Positions 1-8,973 of a stretch of 64,000 nucleotides of DNA are shown here, in pieces. This DNA comes from Thermincola carboxydiphila (GTDB taxonomy: Bacteria > Bacillota > Thermincolia > Thermincolales > UBA2595). The notes below the pieces were generated by a model. That model was not told the DNA's origin and searched no databases. It was given only the letters and a program-made list of their open reading frames with translations. A program made the translations under genes and the position numbers. The stretch lies in assembly GCA_016841325.1 (NCBI GenBank), contig JAENZJ010000008.1:53368-117367 (forward strand). Direction: 5' to 3'. Each line of letters opens with the position of its first letter. The stretch's first letter is position 1.

Positions 1-839
<839 letters not shown>

Positions 840-866
840 TCAACCTCCCTGAACTTGGATTCTTGA

Positions 867-917
867 TTACTTAACTGAGTTTGTGATACTTAACTGAGTT
901 CGTGATTACTTGACTTG
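867..917. repeat. Imperfect 19-20 bp tandem repeat in groES-groEL spacer
   Basis: The block ACTTAACTGAGTT occurs at 869-881 and again at 888-900 (period 19), with a degenerate third copy near 908-917. It lies entirely between the groES stop and the groEL Shine-Dalgarno site. It looks like a replication-slippage duplication; no regulatory role can be read from it. Confidence 0.7.
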
Positions 918-933
918 ACAATCGGCCTGACTG

Positions 934-1221
934 TTACTCAATAATTGCCAGAATGTCTCTTTCGTTCATGATCATGCATTCTTCGCCATCAATCTTGATT
1001 TCATTGCCGGCGTACTTGGAATAAATGACCTTGTCACCGACCTTAACCTCCAGGTCTACCTTCTGGCCGTTTTCAAGAAGTTTGCCGCTGCCTACTGCCA
1101 GGACCTCTCCCTGCTGCGGCTTTTCCTTTGCCGTATCGGGAAGTACAATACCGCTTGCGGTCTTCTCCTCAGCAGCCAAAGGCTTTACTAAAATTCTGTC
1201 ACCCAAAGGTTTTACATTCAT
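934..1221 (-). CDS. groES: GroES co-chaperonin
   Basis: 10-kDa co-chaperonin that caps the GroEL ring. It has 95 residues, the usual family length. It starts [15 protein letters not shown], and the mobile-loop region ([18 protein letters not shown]) is clear, followed by the conserved [15 protein letters not shown] segment. A GGAGG box lies just upstream of the ATG at 1221. It is the first gene of the groES-groEL operon, preceded by a sigma-A-like promoter and a CIRCE inverted repeat, so heat-shock control by HrcA is expected. Nothing in it is unusual. Confidence 0.98.
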   Translation of the reverse strand: MNVKPLGDRILVKPLAAEEKTASGIVLPDTAKEKPQQGEVLAVGSGKLLENGQKVDLEVKVGDKVIYSKYAGNEIKIDGEECMIMNERDILAIIE

Positions 1222-1263
1222 GACGACCCCTCCTTTATTGGATTTAAGAAGTTTCTTTTATTG

Positions 1264-1290
1264 TTAGCACTCAACAGAGTTGAGTGCTAA
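1264..1290 (-). promoter_or_regulatory. CIRCE operator (HrcA site)
   Basis: Perfect match to the CIRCE consensus: TTAGCACTC (1264-1272), a 9-nt spacer, then GAGTGCTAA (1282-1290). It lies between the groES start and its promoter, the usual location for HrcA repression of groESL. Confidence 0.98.
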
Positions 1291-1300
1291 TACACTATTT

Positions 1301-1329
1301 ATAATATAAAATGAGAATTGGAAAATCAA
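1301..1329 (-). promoter_or_regulatory. Sigma-A-like promoter of groES-groEL
   Basis: On the minus strand, TTGATT (1329-1324) and TATTAT (1306-1301) are separated by 17 nt. The predicted start falls close to the CIRCE element. Confidence 0.75.
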
Positions 1330-1332
1330 CTG

Positions 1333-1355
1333 CCTGTAATCAGCAAAATTACAGG
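1333..1355. other. Small hairpin in the mogA-groES spacer
   Basis: CCTGTAAT and ATTACAGG form an 8-bp stem with a 7-nt loop, followed on the plus strand by GTTTT. It could end read-through from mogA, but the uridine run on the minus strand is poor. The rest of the 331-nt spacer (1222-1552) is AT-rich and holds only the promoter and CIRCE site. Confidence 0.4.
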
Positions 1356-1552
1356 GTTTTAGTCCAAAATCTCATTTTACATTAATCTTACCTTATTTTT
1401 CTTCTATTATCATCTTATTTCTTTATATTAAGCATCTCCTTAAAATGCAATTAAATCCCTACAAAATAATAATTTCCATTTTGAGATAAATATATACATT
1501 TTATTCCCTGCTTTTCAGGTTTTTTTGTGGCCCGTTTTTTCAGTAATCCAGC

Positions 1553-2041
1553 CTACCTGGCACACTCCGAATCTGTCCCTTTGAGGATATCCAGTCCGTG
1601 GGGCAGGGCCTCCAGTATCCAGCCCAGGTTTTCCCGGACAGCCCTGGGACTTCCGGGGAGATTAATAATCAGGGTCTGTTTTCTGATCCCGGCAGCCGCT
1701 CTTGAGAGTATTGCCCTTGGAGTTACCTTATACCCTTCCCGGCGCATCAGTTCAGGTATTCCCGGCACCAACCGGTCAACCACGGCCAGGGTTGCTTCAG
1801 GCGTAACATCCCTGGGACTGAAACCTGTTCCCCCTGTGGTAAAAACAAGGTCCAGCTTTTTCACATCAACAAATTCAATTAATTTGTCCTTTATGATATC
1901 CCGTTCATCGGGAACTACCACATATTCCAGGACCTCTCCGTTTATTTTGGCAACTTCTTCCCGGATCACGCCGGCGCTTATATCTTCCCGCTCGCCCCGG
2001 CTGCCTTTGTCACTGGCTGTAATAATTCCAACTTTGTACAT
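1553..2041 (-). CDS. mogA: Molybdopterin adenylyltransferase MogA/MoaB type
   Basis: Adenylylates molybdopterin before molybdate insertion by MoeA. The 162-residue protein is a single MoCF-binding domain: MYKVGIITASDKGSRGE at the N-terminus, the TTGGTGFSPRDVTPEA nucleotide-binding motif near residues 68-85, and INLPGSPRAVREN near the C-terminus. An AGGGGG box precedes the ATG at 2041. It is the last gene of the seven-gene Moco operon, 16 nt after the MOSC gene. A MoaB name is equally possible, since MogA and MoaB share this domain; Mog is favoured because no other adenylyltransferase is present here. Confidence 0.93.
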   Translation of the reverse strand: MYKVGIITASDKGSRGEREDISAGVIREEVAKINGEVLEYVVVPDERDIIKDKLIEFVDVKKLDLVFTTGGTGFSPRDVTPEATLAVVDRLVPGIPELMRREGYKVTPRAILSRAAAGIRKQTLIINLPGSPRAVRENLGWILEALPHGLDILKGTDSECAR

Positions 2042-2057
2042 AAAACCAGTCCCCCTA

Positions 2058-2492
2058 TCATGCTAACTCCACCGTATCTCCTACTTTTACCGGGCCTCCC
2101 CGGAGGACCTTAATGAAAATTCCCTCCCTGGGCATCACACAGTCACCGGCCTGGTAATAGATGGCACACCTGTCGTGGCATACTTTGCCTATCTGGGTGA
2201 CTTCCCCCAGGGCCTTACTGCCAATCCTGAGTTTTGTCCCCACAGGCAGGTCAACAAGCACCAACCCTTCTGTGGTAAGGTTTTCGGCAAAGTCCCCGGG
2301 ATTCACGTCAAGTCCCTTTGCCCTCATTTTTTCAATGCTTTCCAGGGCCAGCAGGCTGACCTGGCGGTGCCAGTCCCCTGCGTGGGCATCACCCTCAAGC
2401 CCGTGGTCAGGTTTTAATATTCCCTCACCGATATTCTTTTTCCGCATGCCCTTTTTTTCACTGGTACAAACAGCTACAATTCTTCCACCCAT
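2058..2492 (-). CDS. MOSC-domain protein
   Basis: A 144-residue stand-alone MOSC domain, related to the C-terminal part of Moco sulfurases and YiiM-type proteins. It is expected to bind or transfer sulfur on the molybdenum cofactor. The C-terminal half carries the typical segment [18 protein letters not shown], with a candidate sulfur-carrying cysteine. The ATG at 2492 overlaps the end of moaC by 19 nt, and a Shine-Dalgarno site (GGGAAGG) lies inside moaC, indicating translational coupling. MOSC proteins beside moaC/mogA are common in Clostridia and may serve formate dehydrogenase Mo/W maturation. The exact reaction is not known. Confidence 0.9.
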   Translation of the reverse strand: MGGRIVAVCTSEKKGMRKKNIGEGILKPDHGLEGDAHAGDWHRQVSLLALESIEKMRAKGLDVNPGDFAENLTTEGLVLVDLPVGTKLRIGSKALGEVTQIGKVCHDRCAIYYQAGDCVMPREGIFIKVLRGGPVKVGDTVELA

Positions 2493-2977
2493 TTCTCTTC
2501 ACCTTCCCTTAAATACCGGCCGCTTTTGCCGCCGGATTTTTCCACCAGTCTGATTTCTCCGATTACCATATCCTTATCTATGGCTTTGCACATATCATAA
2601 ATGGTCAGCCCGGCAGCGGAAACTGCTGTCAGGGCCTCCATTTCCACACCTGTTTTGCCGGTTGTCCGCACGGTAGCCTGAATCTCTATCCTGAAGCCGG
2701 CTTCATCAGGTCTAAACTCAAGGTCTGCCCCTGTAATAAACACTGGGTGGCACATAGGAATGAGGCCGCCCGTCTTTTTGGCAGCCATAATCCCGGCGAC
2801 CTGGGCCACTGCCAGGACATCACCCTTGGCAATCCCGCCATCCCTGACTGCTTTCAGGGTTTCCGGTTTCATCCTGATCTCCCCTCTGGCTACGGCAACC
2901 CGCACAGTCTCATTTTTGGCCGTCACATCTACCATCCTGGCCCGCCCGTCCTTGTTGAAATGTGTCATTTCATTCAT
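2474..2977 (-). CDS. moaC: Cyclic pyranopterin monophosphate synthase MoaC
   Basis: Second step of Moco synthesis: converts the MoaA product to cyclic pyranopterin monophosphate. It has 167 residues, near the family norm. Diagnostic blocks include [28 protein letters not shown] (active-site region), [18 protein letters not shown] and [15 protein letters not shown] longer frame opens with TTG at 2995, but the ATG at 2977 is preferred because AGGAGAGG lies 5 nt before it. It follows moaA and overlaps the MOSC gene. All expected catalytic segments are present. Confidence 0.97.
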   Translation of the reverse strand: MNEMTHFNKDGRARMVDVTAKNETVRVAVARGEIRMKPETLKAVRDGGIAKGDVLAVAQVAGIMAAKKTGGLIPMCHPVFITGADLEFRPDEAGFRIEIQATVRTTGKTGVEMEALTAVSAAGLTIYDMCKAIDKDMVIGEIRLVEKSGGKSGRYLREGEEKWVEEL

Positions 2978-3049
2978 GGAATCCTCTCCTGTCAATACAT
3001 CATAGAAATTTTACCCAGAGCTCGCATTACCTGTTAACTCGCAGCCTGC

Positions 3050-4027
3050 TTAGCCGCCTATCTGGGTCATGCAGCGCCGGTTCCCGGCCCAGCCCGCCTG
3101 TTCCATATTATGCTTTTCGGGTTTGCTGCTAATGGCAAACCGGATGACCTGTGCCAGTTCCTCAGTTGAAGCCCCTTCCCTCAGGGGAGTCTTCATGTCA
3201 ATCTCCTGCGGAGACTGCAGGCACGGGCGCAGCTGTCCTTCAGCAGTAAGGCGCAGCCTGTTGCAGGAAGCACAGAAATGATTGCTGATGGGGCTGATAA
3301 ATCCTATGGTCCCCGGGGCGCCCGGTATTCGGTAAGATTTAGCGGGTCCGTTCCCGGCAACCTTTTCGGGGACCAGGCCATACCTGTCCTGTAACATTTC
3401 TGTTAATTCAGCAGTTGCTACAAACCCCCCCCCGTCCCCCAGATCACTTACCCCAATGGGCATTAATTCAATAAAACGGACATTGAGCGGTATTTTAGTG
3501 GTCAGCCGGGCAAAGTCATATATTTCATTGTCATTGAAGCCGCGAATGATTACTGTATTTATTTTTACCGGGTCAAAGCCAACTTCACGGGCTGTCTCCA
3601 CACCGAGCCAGGCCTCGCTAAGCCTGCCACCCCTGGTGATGCGGCGGAACTTCTCCGGCGAAAGGGTATCCAGACTGATATTCACCCTTCTCAGTCCCGC
3701 TTTTTTCAGCCCTACCGCCATTTTAGGCAGCAGTATTCCATTTGTGGTCAGGGCAATATCATCAATTTCGGAAATTTCGTTAACCCTCTCGATAAGTGAT
3801 GTAATTCCCCTGCGCACCAGCGGTTCTCCACCGGTAAAACGGATTTTCCTGATTCCTGTGAGGACGGCACTCTTAATCACCCTGATAATTTCCTCATGGC
3901 TCAGGATTTCTTTATGATCTGTGAGGTCCACACCTTCTTCAGGCATACAGTAAACACACCTGAGATTGCACCTGTCGGTAACAGATATCCTGAGATAATT
4001 AATTTTGCGTTGAAATGTATCATTCAT
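3050..4027 (-). CDS. moaA: GTP 3',8-cyclase MoaA (radical SAM)
   Basis: Radical SAM enzyme that starts Moco synthesis from GTP. It has 325 residues. The N-terminal SAM cluster motif CNLRCVYC is followed by the TGGEPLVR segment; the C-terminal second cluster uses CASCNRLRLTAEGQLRPC. The protein ends in IGG, the conserved GG tail needed for activity. The open frame extends to 4114, but the ATG at 4027 is chosen because AAGGAAGG lies 9 nt upstream and the family starts at this point. It sits between the MoeA-PBP gene and moaC in the Moco operon. Confidence 0.97.
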   Translation of the reverse strand: MNDTFQRKINYLRISVTDRCNLRCVYCMPEEGVDLTDHKEILSHEEIIRVIKSAVLTGIRKIRFTGGEPLVRRGITSLIERVNEISEIDDIALTTNGILLPKMAVGLKKAGLRRVNISLDTLSPEKFRRITRGGRLSEAWLGVETAREVGFDPVKINTVIIRGFNDNEIYDFARLTTKIPLNVRFIELMPIGVSDLGDGGGFVATAELTEMLQDRYGLVPEKVAGNGPAKSYRIPGAPGTIGFISPISNHFCASCNRLRLTAEGQLRPCLQSPQEIDMKTPLREGASTEELAQVIRFAISSKPEKHNMEQAGWAGNRRCMTQIGG

Positions 4028-4061
4028 TCTAATCATCCTTCCTTGCTCAGGTGAGGAACAC

Positions 4062-5990
4062 TTAGTTTCTCCGGAAGACCTCCTGCCCTGTGGCCCGGGT
4101 ACTATATCCGCCAAGGCTCTCTACTGCGGTCCGGAAACCGGGGTCATTGAGGACACCCAGCAGGCTTTGTATATGGCCGGTATCCCAGTGGGCCTGTGGG
4201 ATAACCAGGTCATACCTCTCCTCGGTTATAGGCACAAAATCAAGCTTCAGGGCATTGGCAGCAGCCCTTATGCCAAGCCCCACGTCAGCGCTGCCCCCGG
4301 CAACGGCCGCAGCAACAGCCATATGGGTGTACTCCTCCCTGTCATATCCCTCAATGTCCTCAGGGTCAACACCCTCTTTTTTCAGGTAATAATCCAGCAA
4401 AATTCTGGTCCCTGCGCCTTTCTGCCGGTTAATAAACCTCATATTTGGCCTGGCCAGGTCCACAAAGGTACGCACACTCCGCGGATTGCCGCGGGGCACC
4501 ATAAAACCCTGTTCCCTGTAAACCAGATTAATCAGTACTACCGGGACCCCGGGCAGTAATTTGTCAACATAAGCGATGTTGTACTCCCCTGAATCCTCAT
4601 CCAGGAGATGAACCCCTGCCAGGTGAGCTTCTCCCCGCCTTAGGGCCAAAAGGCCGCCAAGGCTGCCCACATGGGCTGAAGAGAGGCTCCGCCCCGGATA
4701 CATCTGTCTTAGTAAATTACCTAGTATATCCAGGGAAACATCATGGCTGCCAATAATAACCAGGGTATTTTCAATTTCATTTTTATCCCTCAGGAGTTCA
4801 ACTTCCACCTCAGCCCCGGCGTCATGTCCCTCCACAAACCTGGGGATTTTCAGGATACCATCAGCCCTGATCAGTGAAGTTAGTACCCCTGCACCCCGGG
4901 AGATGGGGGTGGCAATGACTCTTTCACCAACCCGGCCGAGTTTTACCCGGACAAACTCATCCACTCCCTGGGGGGAAACAATTTTGCGTGACAGTGATGC
5001 AGTCAGCCCAGGCCTTGCAGCCGGGTAAATCCCGGCTTTGGCTGTTACCACCGGTTTTAGAAACAGCTCACAGTCCAGAATGGCTGACACCGGGTAGCCC
5101 GGAATACCTAACACCGGCTTATCGGCAATAACTCCAAGGACCACAGGCTTACCGGGTTTTATGGCAACCCCGTGGACCACAACTTCACCCAGTTCCCGCA
5201 CAATGGCAGAGGTGTAATCCTCGGAGCCCGCGGAAGAACCTGCATTGACAACAACTATATCTGACTCTTCAACCGCATTCCAGATCTGTTCCTTCAGGTT
5301 ATCGTATTTATCAGCGGTGATAGCAGACCGCACGGCATGTCCGCCCCACTCCCGGACCAGACCCCAGATTACCCTGGAATTATACTCAATGATATCACCT
5401 TTTTTCAGTTCCGTCCCCGGCTGGACCAGCTCAGTGCCTGTTGGCATCACGGTAACCACCGGCTGCCTGCAGACCCTGATTTCGGTCACCCCTCCGGCAA
5501 GGAGCCCGCCTATATCCATGGGGCGGAGGAGATGATTGGCCGGAACAATCATCTCAGTAGCCACGATATCCTCACCAAGGGGCCGGACATGCTGCCAGGG
5601 AGAGGCAGCGGCAATAATCTCAATTTCATTGTCGGCAGTTAAATGTACCTGTTCTATCATGATTACAGCATCACAGCCATCTGGCAGCGGGTCCCCGGTG
5701 TCCACCGGAAATGCCCCTGAACCGACCTTAAGCCTTACAGGGTTGGTTTCGGTGGCCTTAAAGGTGTTTTCAGCCTTTACTGCCATTCCGTCCATGGCAC
5801 AGGCATGATAATGCGGTGATGACACCTGTGCAAAAACCGGTTCAGCCGTAACGCGCCCCAGTGCCTCATCCACCGGTATGAGTTCTCCGGACAGGGGTTT
5901 TAAGGCACCAATTTCCCTGAGCCTGTCCAGGTACTTGCCGACAGCTTCTTCCAGAGGAGTGTTATCCAGATAAACATTTCGTTTCACCAA
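4062..5990 (-). CDS. MoeA fused to a periplasmic-binding-protein-like domain
   Basis: 642 residues. Residues 1 to about 405 are a MoeA molybdotransferase (molybdate insertion into adenylated molybdopterin), with HACAMDGMAVKA, GEDIVATE, NAGSSAGSEDYTS and KPGKPVVLG motifs. Residues from about 408 (LVIIGSHDV) to the end form a type-2 periplasmic-binding fold of the sort fused to MoeA in many anaerobes; it has no signal peptide, so it probably binds molybdate, tungstate or another small ligand in the cytosol. TTG at 5990 and GTG at 5987 are both possible starts behind GGTGAG. It is the second of two MoeA genes in the operon, so one may specialise in Mo and the other in W (inference). Confidence 0.93.
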   Translation of the reverse strand: MVKRNVYLDNTPLEEAVGKYLDRLREIGALKPLSGELIPVDEALGRVTAEPVFAQVSSPHYHACAMDGMAVKAENTFKATETNPVRLKVGSGAFPVDTGDPLPDGCDAVIMIEQVHLTADNEIEIIAAASPWQHVRPLGEDIVATEMIVPANHLLRPMDIGGLLAGGVTEIRVCRQPVVTVMPTGTELVQPGTELKKGDIIEYNSRVIWGLVREWGGHAVRSAITADKYDNLKEQIWNAVEESDIVVVNAGSSAGSEDYTSAIVRELGEVVVHGVAIKPGKPVVLGVIADKPVLGIPGYPVSAILDCELFLKPVVTAKAGIYPAARPGLTASLSRKIVSPQGVDEFVRVKLGRVGERVIATPISRGAGVLTSLIRADGILKIPRFVEGHDAGAEVEVELLRDKNEIENTLVIIGSHDVSLDILGNLLRQMYPGRSLSSAHVGSLGGLLALRRGEAHLAGVHLLDEDSGEYNIAYVDKLLPGVPVVLINLVYREQGFMVPRGNPRSVRTFVDLARPNMRFINRQKGAGTRILLDYYLKKEGVDPEDIEGYDREEYTHMAVAAAVAGGSADVGLGIRAAANALKLDFVPITEERYDLVIPQAHWDTGHIQSLLGVLNDPGFRTAVESLGGYSTRATGQEVFRRN

Positions 5991-6038
5991 AATTACTCAC
6001 CAACCCAAACAGATTTGGCAAAAAGGAACAGAAGTTTC

Positions 6039-7277
6039 CTAAAACAAAATTACTTCAATCTCTTCTCCTGCCTCAATTCCTTCTTTAGCCATAGGAATAA
6101 TGACTACACCATCAGCCTTAACCATTGTCGTAATCAGGCCGGATTTACCCAGTACAGGTTCAGCTCTCAGTTCCCCGCTTTCACCTTTCAGGGCCACCCT
6201 GATATAGTCCAGGCGCCCGCTGGTTGAAGCCATGTTCCGGCCTATAACGGCCCTTACAGTCCTGCGCTCAGGGGAAGTAAAACCCAGTCCCAGCATCGCC
6301 CTGACCAGGGGAACAAGGAAGATATCAGCCAAAACCATTGCTGATGCGGGATGACCGGGGAGTCCCAGAACCGGCTTATTGTTAACCACCCCAAGGATAG
6401 TCGGTTTACCGGGTTTGACCGAGACCCCGTGGACCAGGACACCCGGCTTGCCGATGGAATCAAGCACCCTTGAAGTAACATCCCTTGTCCCGACTGAACT
6501 GCCCCCTGATACCACAACAATATCGGTTTCTGCCACCGCTTTTTTCACAGTCTCCTCAAGCCTGGTAAAATCGTCCCTGATAATCCCATAGTTTACGGCC
6601 TGTCCACCGGCTTCAGCCACAAGTCCGGAAATGGCATATGAATTAATATCCCTGATCTGTCCGGGACCCGGTTCCCTGTCAGGTGCCACAACCTCGTCAC
6701 CTGTTGATAATATTCCTACCAGGGGCCTGCGGACCACATTGCAGGATGTAATCCCAATGCCGGCCAGGGCGCCCATTTCCTGAGGCCTGATAACTGTCCC
6801 AACCTTTACCAGGACCTGGCCTTCACTAATGTCCTCTCCCTTTTGGACAACATTCTCTCCCGGGGCCACCGGCCGTACCACCAGTATTGTCTGACTGTCC
6901 AGTTCTTCAGTGTACTCCACCATCACAACGGCATCGGCGCCTTCCGGCAGCATTCCCCCGGTAGATATCTTCACTGCATGTCCGGGTTCCAGGCAGCTGC
7001 CGGCCTCTTCCCCCATCATCACCTCACCGGAAACCTCCAGCATGGCAGGCATGGCCTCTGAAGCCCCAAAGGTATCGGCTGCCCGGACAGCATAGCCATC
7101 CATGGTGGACCTGGTGAAACCCGGTACATCTACCCCGGAAACAATATCCCGGGAAAGGACCCTGCCAAGGGAATCAAGTACAGGCACCTGTTCCTCAGCC
7201 GGGCCGTTGAGGGAAATATTATCCCTGAAGGCCTTCCAGGCTTCGGAAACACTTGTAAGTTTAAATAGTTCAGTCAT
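6039..7277 (-). CDS. moeA: Molybdopterin molybdotransferase MoeA
   Basis: 412-residue stand-alone MoeA that inserts the metal into molybdopterin-AMP. It shows the full set of motifs: FTRSTMDGYAVRA in domain III/I, GENVVQKGEDI, STGDEV, VSGGSSVGTRD and KPGKPTILG, then the C-terminal beta-barrel ending EEIEVILF. A GGAGG box lies 6 nt before the ATG at 7277. It lies just after the 59-aa gene and before the MoeA-PBP fusion, under Moco riboswitch control. Two paralogous MoeA proteins in one operon suggest separate roles, for example molybdate versus tungstate, but the sequence alone does not show which. Confidence 0.96.
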   Translation of the reverse strand: MTELFKLTSVSEAWKAFRDNISLNGPAEEQVPVLDSLGRVLSRDIVSGVDVPGFTRSTMDGYAVRAADTFGASEAMPAMLEVSGEVMMGEEAGSCLEPGHAVKISTGGMLPEGADAVVMVEYTEELDSQTILVVRPVAPGENVVQKGEDISEGQVLVKVGTVIRPQEMGALAGIGITSCNVVRRPLVGILSTGDEVVAPDREPGPGQIRDINSYAISGLVAEAGGQAVNYGIIRDDFTRLEETVKKAVAETDIVVVSGGSSVGTRDVTSRVLDSIGKPGVLVHGVSVKPGKPTILGVVNNKPVLGLPGHPASAMVLADIFLVPLVRAMLGLGFTSPERRTVRAVIGRNMASTSGRLDYIRVALKGESGELRAEPVLGKSGLITTMVKADGVVIIPMAKEGIEAGEEIEVILF

Positions 7278-7327
7278 TGGAAACCTCCGTTTTAAAAAAG
7301 GCTTGGATTTTTCACCGGTATATCATG

Positions 7328-7507
7328 CTAGAAACAGCCTAACTGGCAGTTCTTTATTTTAATCTTCAGCTCGTCAGCTGCTTTTCCGATTAGAAGCAAT
7401 TCAACACCCAGCCTTTTTGCCAGTTCATGGGCATCGGCACAGCTTATCCTGCCTTCAGGAGCCGCTTCCTTTACCGCTTCCAAAACCCTTACAGGAATCT
7501 CATCCAT
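7328..7507 (-). CDS. Small conserved-looking protein heading the Moco operon
   Basis: 59 residues if started at the ATG at 7507 (AAAGGAGG 8 nt upstream); the open frame extends to 7537 but would overlap the terminator hairpin. The sequence resembles a small helix-turn-helix: RVLEAVKEAAPEGRI, then SCADAHELAKRLGV and GKAADELKIKI, ending NCQLGCF with a CxxxC pair. It has no membrane segment. It is the first gene after the Moco riboswitch, so it is probably tied to cofactor supply or sensing. A metal-binding winged-helix regulator or a chaperone-like helper are both possible. No function is claimed. Confidence 0.75.
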   Translation of the reverse strand: MDEIPVRVLEAVKEAAPEGRISCADAHELAKRLGVELLLIGKAADELKIKIKNCQLGCF

Positions 7508-7529
7508 CTCTCTAACCTCCTTTATGCGC

Positions 7530-7554
7530 AAAAACACCCCTGGGAAAGGGGTGT
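7530..7554 (-). terminator. Intrinsic terminator of the Moco riboswitch
   Basis: Minus-strand hairpin ACACCCCT / AGGGGTGT (7554-7547 with 7541-7534), 5-nt loop, followed by a run of U. It sits between the aptamer and the first gene, as in an attenuating riboswitch. Confidence 0.9.
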
Positions 7555-7555
7555 C

Positions 7556-7660
7556 CTGATACCGCTAATCTCCTTTCCAAATACGGGAGGCATCACAGTT
7601 TCCTGGGATACCCTTTGCCGGTCACCCGGCAACGGTTGACCGGCCGTACCCTAAAGGTCT
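7556..7660 (-). ncRNA. Moco riboswitch (Moco RNA motif)
   Basis: The leader of the Moco operon carries the landmarks of the Moco RNA motif as I know it: a GGCCGGUCAACC segment, the GCCGGGUGACCGGC hairpin (7630-7617), GAUGCCUCCCG (7594-7584) and GGAAAGGAG (7578-7570) in that order. The terminator follows at once. It is expected to sense molybdenum (or tungsten) cofactor and switch off the synthesis genes. The consensus was recalled from memory, not searched; a covariance search with the Rfam Moco model would settle it. Confidence 0.88.
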
Positions 7661-7700
7661 TAGGCCATGTCAACTCGGAGTTTATTTACCTTGTTTTTAT

Positions 7701-7729
7701 ATTATATCTTTTTTTAAGAAATTTCGCAA
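7701..7729 (-). promoter_or_regulatory. Promoter of the Moco operon
   Basis: Minus strand TTGCGA (7729-7724), 17-nt spacer, perfect TATAAT (7706-7701). The start would be near 7694, giving a leader of about 185 nt that contains the riboswitch. Confidence 0.8.
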
Positions 7730-7829
7730 TGAGCACAGGCTTTTCTACATACCTGACCTCTGATTATGGTAAAATAAAATATATCCGGAAAAAGTAAAAA
7801 AAAACTAAACGTGAGGAGGAGTGTTTAAT

Positions 7830-8150
7830 TTGATTATTACAACCACACCCAATATTGAAGGACAAAAAATCACCCAATACCTCGGACTGGTCGCCGGTGA
7901 GGCCATCATGGGGGCCAATGTGGTCAGGGATTTGTTTGCCAGTATCACCGATATTGTCGGCGGCCGGTCCGGGGCTTATGAAACCAAGCTTGTTGATGCC
8001 CGGACAATCGCCATCAGGGAAATGTCCGATAAGGCGGAACGCATGGGAGCTAATGCCGTTGTCGGGGTTGACCTGGATTATGAAGTCATCAGGGAAGGTA
8101 TGCTGATGGTTACTGTAAGCGGAACTGCTGTCGTCACTGAGCAGGCATAG
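7830..8150 (+). CDS. YbjQ-family (DUF74) protein
   Basis: 106-residue protein of the YbjQ/DUF74 family, a small pentamer-forming fold of unproven function, sometimes called 'heavy-metal-binding' without good evidence. It starts [13 protein letters not shown] and contains the typical [26 protein letters not shown] and [12 protein letters not shown] segments. GTG at 7821 opens the frame, but TTG at 7830 is better placed behind GGAGGA (9 nt) and matches the family start. It is divergent from the Moco operon, and its 3' end overlaps the end of the convergent amidase gene by 17 nt. Confidence 0.93.
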   Translation: MIITTTPNIEGQKITQYLGLVAGEAIMGANVVRDLFASITDIVGGRSGAYETKLVDARTIAIREMSDKAERMGANAVVGVDLDYEVIREGMLMVTVSGTAVVTEQA

Positions 8151-8844
8151 ACCTGTTGAACCTGTCCAGCAGTCTCGAGATTACTGCGGAGAATTCCCCC
8201 CAGGTGACCGGGGAATCAAGGTTATGGTCGCTGTTTACCAGACCCGCATCCCTGAGGTGCCTGAAGTAATCTGCAGCCCAGTGCGGCGGTTCTTCAGGCT
8301 GTTTCGGTGTCAGTTTCAGGGCTTTGATAATGCCGTATGCCGTTGCCGCAGCAATATTCTCCCGGAACAGAGGGTCCTGAAGACGGTCTGCATCCTCCCT
8401 TGTATCAATAAACAAATTTTCCATCAGAATCGCCGGCATCTCTGTTTCCCGCAGAACAGCATAATTGGCCTCTTTAAACCCCCTGTCAGGAAAACCTGCC
8501 GACAGGTAAAAGTCTGCCACTGCCTGGTAAATGTCCCTGGTAATGGACCTGGAGACAGCGGATGCATTGGGATAGATATAGCTTTCAAAACCTGTTCCAC
8601 CGCCTGCGTTGACATGTATCGAAACAAACAGGTCCGTATCCTGCCTGTTGGCAAAGGCCGCCCTGTCGGAAAGGCTGACAAATACATCACTGTCTCTCGT
8701 CAGGCTTACATCAGCATAATTAAACAGCCTGTTCCTGATTTTCTGTGCAATATCCAGGGTAATATTTTTTTCCTGCAGACCATTACCCAGTGCACCCGGG
8801 TCATGCCCGCCATGTCCCGGGTCAATTACTATTCTGGGTGCCAT
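8134..8844 (-). CDS. N-acetylmuramoyl-L-alanine amidase (Amidase_3) with C-terminal extension
   Basis: Zinc amidase that cleaves the muramic acid-alanine bond in peptidoglycan. About residues 1-175 are the Amidase_3 domain: [15 protein letters not shown] (first zinc His), [15 protein letters not shown] (second His) and the late catalytic glutamate in [12 protein letters not shown]-terminal 60-residue part ([17 protein letters not shown]..) resembles one SLH-like cell-wall-binding repeat. No signal peptide is visible, as in CwlC-type mother-cell autolysins. The ATG at 8844 is chosen over 8850 because AAAGGGG is 7 nt upstream of it. It is convergent with ybjQ. Confidence 0.92.
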   Translation of the reverse strand: MAPRIVIDPGHGGHDPGALGNGLQEKNITLDIAQKIRNRLFNYADVSLTRDSDVFVSLSDRAAFANRQDTDLFVSIHVNAGGGTGFESYIYPNASAVSRSITRDIYQAVADFYLSAGFPDRGFKEANYAVLRETEMPAILMENLFIDTREDADRLQDPLFRENIAAATAYGIIKALKLTPKQPEEPPHWAADYFRHLRDAGLVNSDHNLDSPVTWGEFSAVISRLLDRFNRSMPAQ

Positions 8845-8923
8845 CTTCATACCCCTTTCTGTGTTACACCTTCTCTCTTTTACTGGTTTATTCTATTCCA
8901 CAGCAATTCAAAAAGTTAAGAAA

Positions 8924-8959
8924 AATTAAGAAGTGGCAGATGTCTGCCACTTCTTAATT
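8924..8959 (-). terminator. Strong hairpin after phoH-like gene
   Basis: Perfect 17-bp inverted repeat (8924-8940 with 8943-8959), flanked on the minus strand by a T-rich tail (TTTTT). It follows the stop of the PhoH-like gene by 14 nt. Confidence 0.92.
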
Positions 8960-8973
8960 TTCGTGCTCTAAAT

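Noticed and set aside
867..917. CRISPR-like repeats
   Set aside because: Units are short (19 bp), imperfect and fewer than three, with no unique spacers.
1025..1267. Plus-strand frame across groES
   Set aside because: Shadow of groES; no ribosome site and a composition typical of antisense frames.
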